64,000 nt of DNA from JAVWMQ01 sp036646055 (GCA_036646055.1 JAVXMY010000001.1:186001-250000); one strand, 5' to 3'; positions 53,586 through 62,084 are shown, numbered from the stretch's first letter. Notes: generated by a model not told the origin, from the letters alone. Translations and numbers: made by a program.

Positions 53586-54495
53586 ATAATCCCTTTTTTT
53601 CTTCTATCTTCTTTAAAGCTGCCATTGCAAGTAAACTTTGTTCCGTTGCCATTCCACTAGGTTCTTCACCTACTTTGTGAGCAAATCCTTCCTTGACCTT
53701 AAATTCAAGAAGGCTGTTTCCTAAGGTAGCCTTTTCTTTAATAAATGTCTCCTCTTCAAATGGGTTAATTCCTATTGATCTTAATCCAATAATTGTCTGA
53801 CATGTAGCCTCGCAACTACCCATTGTTCCATCTTTTAATTGTTTACCACTTAAAAACTTAGTGGCCTTATTAATAGCCTTATTTATTTCTGGCCTGTCCT
53901 TGTAATATGACAAAGCCTGAATCACCATGGCCGTTACGTCAATCTGACCACTTTGACCACCTTCATCAAAGGTGAAACTCCCATCTTTAAGCTGGCTATT
54001 AAGTAAATAATCCACATATTTTTCTTCGTTTTTAAGTTTAGTATCACAGCTATTACTAGCAATAAGCCCATAGGCTACCCCGTTTATTCCTTGATCTACT
54101 GCCTCACCATAGTTGTCTATTTCTTTAGTTAAATCATAGCCTTCAATATTCTTAGGTGATTTTCCAATAGCAGTTAATGCCAAAATAATTCTAGCCGAAT
54201 CCGTAAAGTTTCCATCAATCTTGCCTTTAGTGCTTTTAACCTTCGCTCTTACGTTGTCTAGGTAAACATTATAATAGTTTTCATCTACCTTAACTCCACT
54301 TTGAGATAAGCCAATAACAGCCCACTCACCACCTACACTAGAAACAGTTGCTTCTGGAGTTTTTTCCAAAACAATATTACCAAGATCTTTTATTTCATTA
54401 TTTAGATTTTCCTCTAAACTTTTTGCCCCACAACCTGTTATTAGTAACATTACTACTAACATTATGGCTACTATTGTTTTTCTTTTTTGAAACAT
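53578..54495 (-). CDS. Lipoprotein with alpha/alpha-barrel repeats, intrinsic factor/transcobalamin alpha-domain-like
   Basis: 305 aa. Signal peptide and lipobox 'LLITGCGAKS' (Cys22). The rest is a prenyltransferase/squalene-cyclase type helical repeat domain: 'GEWAVIGLSQSGVKVDENYY', 'DSARIILALTAIGKSPKN', 'LLNSQLKDGSFTFDEGGQSG', 'DVTAMVIQALSYYKDRPEIN', 'ATKFLSGKQLKDGTMGSC' and 'MATEQSLLAMAALKKIEE'. The alpha domain of intrinsic factor and transcobalamin has this same fold. Its start is 98 bases inside the upstream transglutaminase gene but has a GGGAGAAG site. Neighbouring DUF4430 genes and the B12 riboswitch support corrinoid binding by inference. Confidence 0.85.
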   Translation of the reverse strand: MFQKRKTIVAIMLVVMLLITGCGAKSLEENLNNEIKDLGNIVLEKTPEATVSSVGGEWAVIGLSQSGVKVDENYYNVYLDNVRAKVKSTKGKIDGNFTDSARIILALTAIGKSPKNIEGYDLTKEIDNYGEAVDQGINGVAYGLIASNSCDTKLKNEEKYVDYLLNSQLKDGSFTFDEGGQSGQIDVTAMVIQALSYYKDRPEINKAINKATKFLSGKQLKDGTMGSCEATCQTIIGLRSIGINPFEEETFIKEKATLGNSLLEFKVKEGFAHKVGEEPSGMATEQSLLAMAALKKIEEKKGLYE

Positions 54496-56527
54496 CCTTC
54501 TTCTCCCTTTTAACTCTTTCTAGTTCAACTAGAAGCACCTCTTTGTCTTCCTGATTCATTTGGTAAGGACTATAAGCTGCCTTCTCTCCAACTTTTTGTG
54601 CCTGTTCTTCTACTGATAAATTATATTTTAATATTTCACTATAAATTGCGCAGCAGGCCAATTTGTAATCTTGGTTTCCAAAGGCCTTAGCAATTTTCCT
54701 CTTATGCAACAGCAGTTTCACTACCTTTTTTATAATTAAAGCTAAAATAACAAGTAACAAAAATCCAATGATACTTAATAATACAAGAATCCAATTAACG
54801 CTAAAGTCCTTAGTATTTCCCTTATCCTTCTTCAACTTACCCTTAAAATCATTTTCATTTTCATATGGAGTATTTGAGGAAATAACCTCAAGTCCCTTAG
54901 TCATGTCCGGTTGCTTCATCATTTCCTTAAATGGCTGACTAAACTCAACTGGAACGAAGCCAAACCCATCCACATATATTTCACACCAGCTATGGGCGTT
55001 TTTTGCCATAACTATAATAGGCTCATTGGCCTTGGTCTTTTTTTCGTCATTCTGAGTAATAACATAGCCCTCAACATATCTAGCCGGAATTCCATAGTAC
55101 CTAAACATCAAGGTTGCCGCCGTTGCAAAGTGAACGTCGTAGCCCTTCTTGTTCTTAATAAAACTTTCAAAAAAATCTTCTTTGTCCTTTACTTTACTAA
55201 CATTATCTGTATAAATAAAGTTATCATTTAAATATCTATCAATGGTTTTTATAGCCACCTTATAGTCAATATGACCATCCTTAGTTGCCTTCTTCCCATT
55301 AAAAATCCCACTAATAATTGCATCGGTTTTGTCGGAAAGTTCCGTATAGTTTTCGTATACCAACTTGTTATAGTGGCTCTCTACCCTTTGGTATTCCTTA
55401 ATTTCGTCATTAGGTTTTTGGGAAAAAAATCGCCCAGCCACATCTGTCCATTCTCCAGTTATATTTTCTTTTGCGGTATATTCATATTTCTTAGAGCCAA
55501 ATAACTTGCTGCTTAATAAATTTTCATTTCCCTTATCATATGCTTTGGCATTATCTTTAATAGTCTCAATATCAGTTATTTCATATGGAGTATATATATA
55601 TTCTCTACTTCCACCTAGGTTTTTTACCTGTATTTTGTTAGTTTTCTTCTTTTCGTCAGTAAGTTCTTTAACTGTACCAAGTTGAGACAGGCCATTTAAA
55701 CCGTATTTATTTATATAATACATTTGGTTATATTCTTTGTAGTAAGTCCCGTTTTCCAAAGAGGTCCAGGAATTTTTAATATATTTGCTTCCCACAAAAC
55801 CTTTTAGATAGATAGATTCTGGGTTTTCCATAGTTACTTCTAGATTAGGCTCCTTAGATTTTGTTCTAACATTAACACTATTTAAATCCCCATTACTTAA
55901 TGGACTTGTCCCCTTAGTAATTTTAACTAGACTCTTCTCAATGGCATATCCAGCGTCTTCCAAAAACTTAGGTCTCCTAATGTTATCCTGGCCTAGTACT
56001 GTAACAAAGGCCAAAATAACTACCATAGAAACTATAATAATTTTAATTCCAGGAAGGATTTTATCTCTAAAATTCCACCCATCAAGTAGACCAATCAAGA
56101 TTCCAACTAGTAAAATTCCGCCAAAGATATAATTACAACTTAAATCAGTAAAAACAAGTACCCCAAATAGTGGCACCACATAAATCAAATATAGCCACTG
56201 ATTTTTGCTCTTTAACACAAACATACTAAAGGCAAAAGTAGCAATTCCTACAATTGTAATCACAAGGCCTCCACTGTCAGATGCACCAGAAAACTTAGTC
56301 AAAATTATGTAATCGCTACTACCAAGAGCGTCGCATATTCCGTTATATAGACAGACAGCCCCTCCAATTAAACCTCCTCCAAAAGCCTGGTTAATTGAAT
56401 AACTTAAATGAAAAATGCTGACAAAACTTCCCACAGCTCCAATAGTAATAATCAAAGCTAAAACTGCATTCTTAAAAAGCCCCTTATATTTAGTTGTACT
56501 CTCCTGCTCTTTTAACTTTAACTGCAC
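54398..56527 (-). CDS. Transglutaminase-like membrane protein with altered catalytic site
   Basis: About 709 aa from a GTG at 56527 (GGAG seven bases ahead); an ATG at 56551 lacks a site. Several N-terminal membrane helices (~20-200), an extracellular transglutaminase-core domain (~450-560), one more helix near 600 and a cytoplasmic tail. The core reads 'KKGYDVHFATAATLMFRYYG', 'IPARYVEGYVI', 'NAHSWCEIYVDGFGFVPVEF'. Where active members have Cys after Gly-Tyr/Phe, this protein has Asp, so peptide cross-linking or protease activity is doubtful. MoxR-DUF58-transglutaminase sets are common; the link to B12 genes here is the special point. Confidence 0.85.
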   Translation of the reverse strand: MQLKLKEQESTTKYKGLFKNAVLALIITIGAVGSFVSIFHLSYSINQAFGGGLIGGAVCLYNGICDALGSSDYIILTKFSGASDSGGLVITIVGIATFAFSMFVLKSKNQWLYLIYVVPLFGVLVFTDLSCNYIFGGILLVGILIGLLDGWNFRDKILPGIKIIIVSMVVILAFVTVLGQDNIRRPKFLEDAGYAIEKSLVKITKGTSPLSNGDLNSVNVRTKSKEPNLEVTMENPESIYLKGFVGSKYIKNSWTSLENGTYYKEYNQMYYINKYGLNGLSQLGTVKELTDEKKKTNKIQVKNLGGSREYIYTPYEITDIETIKDNAKAYDKGNENLLSSKLFGSKKYEYTAKENITGEWTDVAGRFFSQKPNDEIKEYQRVESHYNKLVYENYTELSDKTDAIISGIFNGKKATKDGHIDYKVAIKTIDRYLNDNFIYTDNVSKVKDKEDFFESFIKNKKGYDVHFATAATLMFRYYGIPARYVEGYVITQNDEKKTKANEPIIVMAKNAHSWCEIYVDGFGFVPVEFSQPFKEMMKQPDMTKGLEVISSNTPYENENDFKGKLKKDKGNTKDFSVNWILVLLSIIGFLLLVILALIIKKVVKLLLHKRKIAKAFGNQDYKLACCAIYSEILKYNLSVEEQAQKVGEKAAYSPYQMNQEDKEVLLVELERVKREKKDVSKKKNNSSHNVSSNVTNNRLWGKKFRGKSK

Positions 56528-57587
56528 CGTAATTCTCCAGTCTTGTAACATCTACAAAGTCATTTGCCGTTACTATAATATAGTTAGCAAATTCACTTTG
56601 TTCCCTGTTTTCTATAAAATGAATAGGAATGGAAATCACATCTTCCCCAAATGGTGAGTTCAAAACTCGCCCCATTAAGTTATATAAGTCTCCAATATTC
56701 CCAATTTTTTTCTGATTGTAACTCTGATTTCTGTAGTCATACCAACCAATACTATGGCTTAGCTGCTGTTTAATAAGACTTTTAGACAAGGAAAAAAACA
56801 GCTCAACAGATTTATCTCTTAGTGATAGTTTTTCTTCTCCTCCAGTTTTATCCTCATCAGGTTCTACTCTATTATCTAACAACAATAGCAAACTATTTTC
56901 CACAGGCAACCCAAGTTCTCTAACCATTACTTCGCCCATTTTGCTTGTAAGCTTCCAATGAATAGTCTTAGGACTATCGCCTACTTGGTATTCTCTAATA
57001 CCAAAAGTTTCACTTGGATCGTTACCCTTCTTCTCATTAGAGTATATGTAACTATCCATATCATAACTATCTAGTTCATCCTTGCTAATTGGGTACTCCA
57101 TAACATTAGGCATAATGTAGCAATACTTACTAACACTAATATCCAACCTTCTAGCAAAAATCATAAGTGGATCTAAAAGCCTATTCAATACTAGGTCAAT
57201 TTCTAAACATCCACAGTACTTTTCTTTAATTATAAATGTATGCTCACCCTTAGCCTTACTTCCTCCTATTAACCTAACCGGATTAACAATTTCTTCTCTT
57301 GTTACAGTATTAGATATTTTTAAATTTCCTAGAGCCATACAAATTGGCATTATACTATTATTTATAAGGGTTATAGTTATTTCAGTTTCTTGGTTTTTGT
57401 TAATTTGCTCTTTTACCTTCACCCAAACATTGTACTTTTTCTTCCAAAGTGCAAGGGTTATTCCAGACAAAGCAATAATTCCAAAGGTCAGAATCATAGC
57501 AACCATACTAAAAAAACTTCCTTTAATTACATAAAGGCCAATAATTGCTAAGCACCATATTCCCCCTATTATCCTTGCTTGTTTCAA
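56490..57587 (-). CDS. DUF58 domain protein
   Basis: 365 aa from a TTG at 57587, chosen since AAGGAGG lies five bases ahead; an ATG at 57629 would overlap moxR and has no site. Two membrane helices (~5-55), a beta-rich stretch, and the DUF58 core 'DPSETFGIREYQVGDSPKTI', 'HWKLTSKMGEVMVRE', followed by a von Willebrand-like segment 'SLLLLLDNRV'. DUF58 proteins work with MoxR AAA+ ATPases in assembly or activation of other proteins. Overlaps the transglutaminase-like gene by ~38 bases. Confidence 0.88.
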   Translation of the reverse strand: MKQARIIGGIWCLAIIGLYVIKGSFFSMVAMILTFGIIALSGITLALWKKKYNVWVKVKEQINKNQETEITITLINNSIMPICMALGNLKISNTVTREEIVNPVRLIGGSKAKGEHTFIIKEKYCGCLEIDLVLNRLLDPLMIFARRLDISVSKYCYIMPNVMEYPISKDELDSYDMDSYIYSNEKKGNDPSETFGIREYQVGDSPKTIHWKLTSKMGEVMVRELGLPVENSLLLLLDNRVEPDEDKTGGEEKLSLRDKSVELFFSLSKSLIKQQLSHSIGWYDYRNQSYNQKKIGNIGDLYNLMGRVLNSPFGEDVISIPIHFIENREQSEFANYIIVTANDFVDVTRLENYGAVKVKRAGEYN

Positions 57588-57600
57588 GGTTTCCTCCTTA

Positions 57601-58548
57601 TTATATCTTAGCGATTTCAGGTGTATCAATCTTCTCTAAAATCTCTATTAATACATCTCTACTATTCATATCCTGTAACTGTGATTTTGGATTTAATATT
57701 ATTCTATGTCTGCACACATCAACAAAAACATCTTTGACATCATTTGGAACAACATAGTTTCTCTCATCAACATAAGCCCCAGCCTTAGCCATTGCACAAA
57801 CAGCAATTGCCCCTCTAGGACTTACTCCAAGTTTAATAAGCTGATGCTTTCTAGTTTCTTCAGTTAACCTTGTAACATACTCATAAATTTTATCATCTAC
57901 AAAAACCTGGCTTACCTGGTTTTGAATTTCTACTACTTGATCCTTTGTTACTACAGGTTTCACAAGTTCAAGAGGATTAGACTTTTGTCTATCCTTCAAA
58001 ATATTAACCTGGGCCTCAAAGCTAGGATACCCCATTTCAAGTTGAACCATAAATCTATCAAGCTGGGCTTCTGGAAGCCTTTGTGTTCCAGCAGTCCCAA
58101 GTGGATTCTGTGTTGCCATAACTGTAAAAGGCTTTGGAATCTCATGAGTAATACCATCAACAGTTACTCTTCCTTCTTCCATTATTTCTAATAATGCTGA
58201 CTGTGTCTTACTTGATGTTCTATTAATCTCATCCCCAAGAAAAAGGTTGCACATTGCAGCTCCTTCTTTATATTCGAATTCTCCCTTGCCCTTATTAAAC
58301 ATTGAAAACCCAGTAATATCTGAAGGCACAACATCAGGAGTAAACTGAACTCTATTAAAGTCCATATCCATGGACTTACTAAAGCCTAATGCCAAAGTAG
58401 TCTTACCAACTCCAGGAATATCCTCAAGCAAAATATGCCCCTTAGCTAATATTACCATTAGTACCTTATCTATAACCTGATCCTTCCCAACAATAACCTT
58501 CTTAATTTCGTCTTTTATATCCTTAACCTTGTTAACCATCTCTAACAT
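57601..58548 (-). CDS. MoxR-family AAA+ ATPase
   Basis: 315 aa. Walker A 'LLEDIPGVGKTTLALG', Walker B 'FLGDEINRTSSKTQSALLE', sensor 1 'VMATQNPLGTAGTQRLPEAQ', arginine finger region 'LDRFMVQL', and C-terminal lid 'LGVSPRGAIAVCAMAKA'. MoxR proteins act as chaperones that remodel protein complexes, often with DUF58 and VWA proteins. First gene of the long B12-controlled unit that runs to 47859, with AAGGAG near the ATG. A second ATG nine bases in is also possible. Confidence 0.92.
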   Translation of the reverse strand: MLEMVNKVKDIKDEIKKVIVGKDQVIDKVLMVILAKGHILLEDIPGVGKTTLALGFSKSMDMDFNRVQFTPDVVPSDITGFSMFNKGKGEFEYKEGAAMCNLFLGDEINRTSSKTQSALLEIMEEGRVTVDGITHEIPKPFTVMATQNPLGTAGTQRLPEAQLDRFMVQLEMGYPSFEAQVNILKDRQKSNPLELVKPVVTKDQVVEIQNQVSQVFVDDKIYEYVTRLTEETRKHQLIKLGVSPRGAIAVCAMAKAGAYVDERNYVVPNDVKDVFVDVCRHRIILNPKSQLQDMNSRDVLIEILEKIDTPEIAKI

Positions 58549-58564
58549 TTCTCCTTATTTATGC

Positions 58565-58648
58565 CTACATGTATCCACCACTTGAATCCGCCATCAGGCT
58601 CTTGCCTCTTGAATCCACCATCAGGCTCTCACCACTTGTATCCGCCAT
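58565..58648 (-). other. 27-codon open frame made of 27-bp repeats in the moxR leader (doubtful peptide)
   Basis: ATG at 58648 to TAG at 58565 gives a 27-aa peptide starting MADTSGESLMVDSRGKSL and repeating the SLMxDSxG theme. Repeat length equals nine codons so the frame stays open. No clear ribosome site. May be a leader peptide or chance. Confidence 0.3.
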
Positions 58649-58657
58649 GGGCCTGAT
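58577..58657. repeat. 27-bp tandem repeat, three copies
   Basis: Units 58577-58603, 58604-58630 and 58631-58657, based on ACCACTTGAATCCGCCATCA on the + strand. They lie between the riboswitch terminator and the moxR start, inside the mRNA leader. Confidence 0.9.
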
Positions 58658-58666
58658 TTTTTGTAT

Positions 58667-58691
58667 AAAAAAAACTGCCCTATAGAACAGC
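58667..58691 (-). terminator. Riboswitch-controlled terminator before moxR
   Basis: On the - strand CTGTTC TATA GGGCAG (six pairs with two G-U), then eight T residues. It comes ~30 bases after the aptamer. Confidence 0.75.
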
Positions 58692-58721
58692 CGTATTTCT
58701 GCGAATTATTCCCTTTCAACT

Positions 58722-58822
58722 TCTCCATCGAGGTATTCTGACTTAAAACTCAAACAAAAACTCGAGTTAATCACAGTGGCGGGCCCGTACTAGAATTTCA
58801 CTAGTTTCCCCTTCAACAGATG
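58722..58822 (-). ncRNA. Cobalamin riboswitch at the head of the moxR-ECF unit
   Basis: On the - strand: 'GAAGGGGAAACTAGTGAAAT', 'GTACGGGCCCGCCACTGTG' and the B12 box 'TAAGTCAGAATACCTCGATG'. Shorter than the other three copies and without the GCCACTG/GGGAAGG second arm, so it may be a compact subtype. Flanked downstream by the terminator at 58667-58691. Confidence 0.88.
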
Positions 58823-58835
58823 TTATTATATTATT

Positions 58836-58872
58836 TCATTTTAGTTTACCTTATAAAGGTAACATTTGTCAA
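58836..58872 (-). promoter_or_regulatory. Promoter candidate for the moxR-ECF unit
   Basis: TTGACA (58872-58867) followed after 18 bases by TAAACT on the - strand; a TATAAT at 58830-58825 is the other possible -10. Either would start the riboswitch RNA. Confidence 0.45.
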
Positions 58873-58939
58873 CTCACATATGCCCGCCACCCATTCCAAC
58901 CTTGATGGGTCAACCATAGTTGTATCAACCTTAGTAAAC

Positions 58940-59039
58940 CCAGCAATTTGATTATAGATCCAGCAATTTGATCATGGAACCAGCAATTTGATCATGGAAC
59001 CAGCAAGTTGATGGTAGAACTAGCAATTTGATCATAGAA
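58940..59039. repeat. 20-bp tandem repeat, five copies
   Basis: Units CCAGCAATTTGATCATGGAA with small changes, exactly 20 bases apart (58940, 58960, 58980, 59000, 59020). No spacers, so not a CRISPR. In the 862-base gap between clpB and moxR. Confidence 0.92.
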
Positions 59040-59041
59040 CA

Positions 59042-59189
59042 CAGCAAAAAGGTACTTTTTGCTGCTTTCTCTACACTCAGTACCTTTTTCTTAGCAACAA
59101 ATTTTCAAAAAGGATACAAAACAGCCTTCTCTCTATGTTCAGTACCTTTCTCTTAGCAACAAACTTATGACAAAGAGAACAAATTGTAA
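59042..59189. repeat. Two diverged ~60-bp repeats ending in a dispersed 40-bp element
   Basis: Both copies contain a CAG-AAA-GGTAC part, CTCTMYRYKTCAGTACCTTT and CTTAGCAACAAA. The final 40 bases (59150-59189) recur at 27939-27978 with 36 matches. Non-coding; origin unknown. Confidence 0.65.
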
Positions 59190-59205
59190 GAAAACCGCTC
59201 AGGAT

Positions 59206-59345
59206 CGCCACAAACTGCCGCGAAATCAGGCGGATTTGGGCGGAATCAGCGGAATCAGGCGAAAATTGCCAGGCGTGACGCGGAATCCGGCGGAATCAGG
59301 CGGAATCCCTGCGGATTCCTAAGAGGATTGCAGCGAATCGCCTGG
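59206..59345. repeat. GC-rich island with GGCGGAATC-type short repeats
   Basis: About 140 bases in which GGCGGAATC, CGGAATCAGG and close variants recur at least six times; clearly richer in G+C than all flanking DNA. No open frame of note. Could form folded RNA or be a relic of transferred DNA. Confidence 0.75.
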
Positions 59346-59410
59346 AGTTTTGTCAGTCTGCACCGAGTCAAGAACAGGTCATTGCTAGTATAGCTCCACC
59401 TTCAGCAATT

Positions 59411-61999
59411 TTATTTGACTGTGTAGCTTAGATTTTGGCCATTGGCACCAATGACAACAGTTTTGCCTTGGTAAAGCTCACCTTTAATTATCATTGAAGC
59501 CAGTTCAGTTTCAATGTGCTTTTGCAAGTACCTTTTGACTGGTCTTGCACCGTAAATCGGTGAGTAGGCTTCCTTAGTAATTAAATTCTTACCCTCTTCA
59601 GTAAGTTCAATTCTAATTTCACGTTCAACTAATCTAGCTTCAATTGCTGAAAGGGCAATATCAATAATTCTACCAATTTCCTTTTCAGTAAGTGGTGAGA
59701 AAACAACTATATCGTCAATTCTATTAATAAATTCAGGCCTAAAGTTACGCTTCATTTCCTCTGTAACCTGATCCTTGACCTCATCACTAATAGTACCATC
59801 CTGATTTATGTTTTCAGTTAGATAGCTGCTGCCAATATTTGAAGTCATAATAATAATTGTATTTTTAAAATCAACAGTTCTACCTTGGTTATCTGTTAAT
59901 CTGCCATCATCCAAAAGCTGAAGCAAAATATTAAACACATCAGGGTGAGCCTTTTCTATTTCATCGAAAAGAATTACACTATATGGTCTCCTTCTTACAG
60001 CTTCTGTTAACTGGCCACCTTCATCATACCCAACATATCCTGGAGGAGCTCCAACAAGTCTAGACACAGAGTGCTTCTCCATGTATTCAGACATGTCTAT
60101 TCTAACCATATTTCTTTCAGAGTCAAATAAGGCTTCGCTAAGTGCCTTGGCAAGTTCAGTCTTACCAACACCTGTAGGTCCAAGAAAAACAAAGGAACCA
60201 ACTGGTTTGCTTTCATCCTTTAACCCTGCTCTAGCTCTAAGAATAGCTTCTGAAACTGCAGTTATACCATCTTCCTGTCCAATAACTCTCTTATGCAAAA
60301 TATCAGGAAGACCAATCAACTTTTCCCTTTCAGTTTCAACTAACTTAGAAACTGGAATTCCTGTCCACTTAGAAACAACCTCTGCAATTTCCTCATCAGA
60401 AACCTCTTCCTTAAGAATCTGGTTTTCCTTAGCCTCATCAGCCTCAACCTTAGCTTTTTCAAGTTTATCTTCCAAAGAAGGAAGAGTCCCATACTTAAGC
60501 TCAGCAAGTTTTTCAAGATCGTAACCACGCTCAGCATCCTCAATTTGATGCTTAACCCCTTCGATTTCTTCCTTAAGAGACTTAACCGCACCAATTGAAC
60601 GCTTCTCTGATTCCCACTGAGTTCTAAGAACATCATTTTCAGATTTTAGTTGAGCCAATTCTTCCTCAATATTAGCAAGACGAGATTTGGAAACCCCATC
60701 TTTTTCCTTAATCATAGCCTGTTTTTCAATTTCAAGCTGCATTATCTTTCTAGACATCTGATCAAGCTCAGCTGGCATACTATCAATCTCAGTTCTAATC
60801 TTTGCAGCCGCCTCATCCATTAAGTCAATTGCCTTATCTGGCAAAAACCTGTCGCTAATATATCTATCAGACAAAGTAGCACACGCAATTAAAGCATTGT
60901 CAGTAATCCTAACTCCATGGTGAATCTCAAATCTTTCCTTAAGACCACGAAGAATTGAAATAGTATCCTCAACAGTAGGCTGATCAACTAAGACCTTCTG
61001 AAAACGTCTCTCAAGAGCTGCATCCTTCTCAATATATTTTCTGTATTCATCAAGAGTAGTCGCACCAATACAGTGAAGTTCTCCTCTCGCAAGTTTAGGT
61101 TTAAGCAAGTTACCAGCATCCATAGAACCCTCAGTCTTCCCAGCACCAACAATATTATGAATCTCATCAATAAACAAAATTATTCTGCCCTCAGACTTTT
61201 CAATTTCATTTAAAACAGCCTTCAACCTTTCCTCAAACTCACCTCTAAACTTGGCACCAGCAATAAGGGCACCCATATCAAGAGCATAAATAGTCTTATC
61301 CTTAAGGCCTTCCGGAACATCCCCATTAAGAATTCTCTGAGCAAGGCCCTCAACAACAGCAGTCTTACCAACACCAGGCTCACCAATTAGAACCGGATTA
61401 TTCTTAGTCCTTCTAGACAAAATCTGAATAGCATGTCTAATTTCATCATCACGCCCAATAACAGGATCAAGCTTGCCATCCCTAGCCATCTGAACTAAAT
61501 CTCTACCATATTTCTCAAGAGCCTCATAGTTTTCCTCAGGGTTTTGAGAAGTAACATTTTGATTACCCCTAACCTCAGAAAGAGCCGTCAAAAACTTATC
61601 CTTAGTAATGTTAAACTCCTTAAAAATCTTCTGGTTCAAACTCTTCTTTTCATTAATAAGAGCAAGATACATATGTTCAACACTTAAATACTCATCCTTA
61701 AAACTAGCCGCAATCTTCTCAGCATCCATCAAAACCTTGTTAAAATCCGTAGAAGCGTAAATATTACCGCCCCCAGAAACCTTAGGCAAACCTTCAAGCT
61801 GATCATTAAGCCTATTAATAATCCCATTAACATCCACATTCATATATTTAACTAGCTTAGGAATAAGTCCCCCATCCTGTTTCATCAAGGCAATATGAAG
61901 ATGCAACGTCTCAAGCTGCTGATTGCCATTTTCAATAGCAATATTCTGACAATCCATAATGGCCTCCTGGGCCTTTTGTGTAAATTTTTCAAAATTCAT
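59411..61999 (-). CDS. clpB: ClpB disaggregase
   Basis: 862 aa from the ATG at 61999 (GGAGG seven bases ahead); a longer in-frame ATG has no site. N-domain with Clp repeats (1-~145), AAA+ 1 with 'GEPGVGKTAVVEGLAQR' near 203, the coiled-coil middle domain (~405-525), AAA+ 2 with 'GPTGVGKTELAKALSEAL' near 602 and 'PPGYVGYDEGGQLTEAVRRR', and C-terminal 'GARPVKRYLQKHIE'. The middle domain separates it from ClpA/ClpC. With DnaK/DnaJ it rescues aggregated proteins. Controlled by the CIRCE element upstream. Confidence 0.95.
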   Translation of the reverse strand: MNFEKFTQKAQEAIMDCQNIAIENGNQQLETLHLHIALMKQDGGLIPKLVKYMNVDVNGIINRLNDQLEGLPKVSGGGNIYASTDFNKVLMDAEKIAASFKDEYLSVEHMYLALINEKKSLNQKIFKEFNITKDKFLTALSEVRGNQNVTSQNPEENYEALEKYGRDLVQMARDGKLDPVIGRDDEIRHAIQILSRRTKNNPVLIGEPGVGKTAVVEGLAQRILNGDVPEGLKDKTIYALDMGALIAGAKFRGEFEERLKAVLNEIEKSEGRIILFIDEIHNIVGAGKTEGSMDAGNLLKPKLARGELHCIGATTLDEYRKYIEKDAALERRFQKVLVDQPTVEDTISILRGLKERFEIHHGVRITDNALIACATLSDRYISDRFLPDKAIDLMDEAAAKIRTEIDSMPAELDQMSRKIMQLEIEKQAMIKEKDGVSKSRLANIEEELAQLKSENDVLRTQWESEKRSIGAVKSLKEEIEGVKHQIEDAERGYDLEKLAELKYGTLPSLEDKLEKAKVEADEAKENQILKEEVSDEEIAEVVSKWTGIPVSKLVETEREKLIGLPDILHKRVIGQEDGITAVSEAILRARAGLKDESKPVGSFVFLGPTGVGKTELAKALSEALFDSERNMVRIDMSEYMEKHSVSRLVGAPPGYVGYDEGGQLTEAVRRRPYSVILFDEIEKAHPDVFNILLQLLDDGRLTDNQGRTVDFKNTIIIMTSNIGSSYLTENINQDGTISDEVKDQVTEEMKRNFRPEFINRIDDIVVFSPLTEKEIGRIIDIALSAIEARLVEREIRIELTEEGKNLITKEAYSPIYGARPVKRYLQKHIETELASMIIKGELYQGKTVVIGANGQNLSYTVK

Positions 62000-62047
62000 A
62001 TCAATACCTCCAATATCCTTTTTATTCACAATTTATTTCATAAACAA

Positions 62048-62076
62048 ATTATAAAACACCCAAGTCAAAAAGTAAA
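62048..62076 (-). promoter_or_regulatory. Promoter candidate of clpB
   Basis: TTTACT, 17 bases, TATAAT on the - strand, directly downstream of the CIRCE element. The operator thus adjoins the -35 side; a second promoter upstream of CIRCE is possible. Confidence 0.55.
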
Positions 62077-62084
62077 CAACTTTT

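Noticed and set aside
58577..59039. Short regular repeats considered as a CRISPR array
   Set aside because: Units are directly adjacent (27 and 20 bases) without unique spacers, and no cas genes are near.
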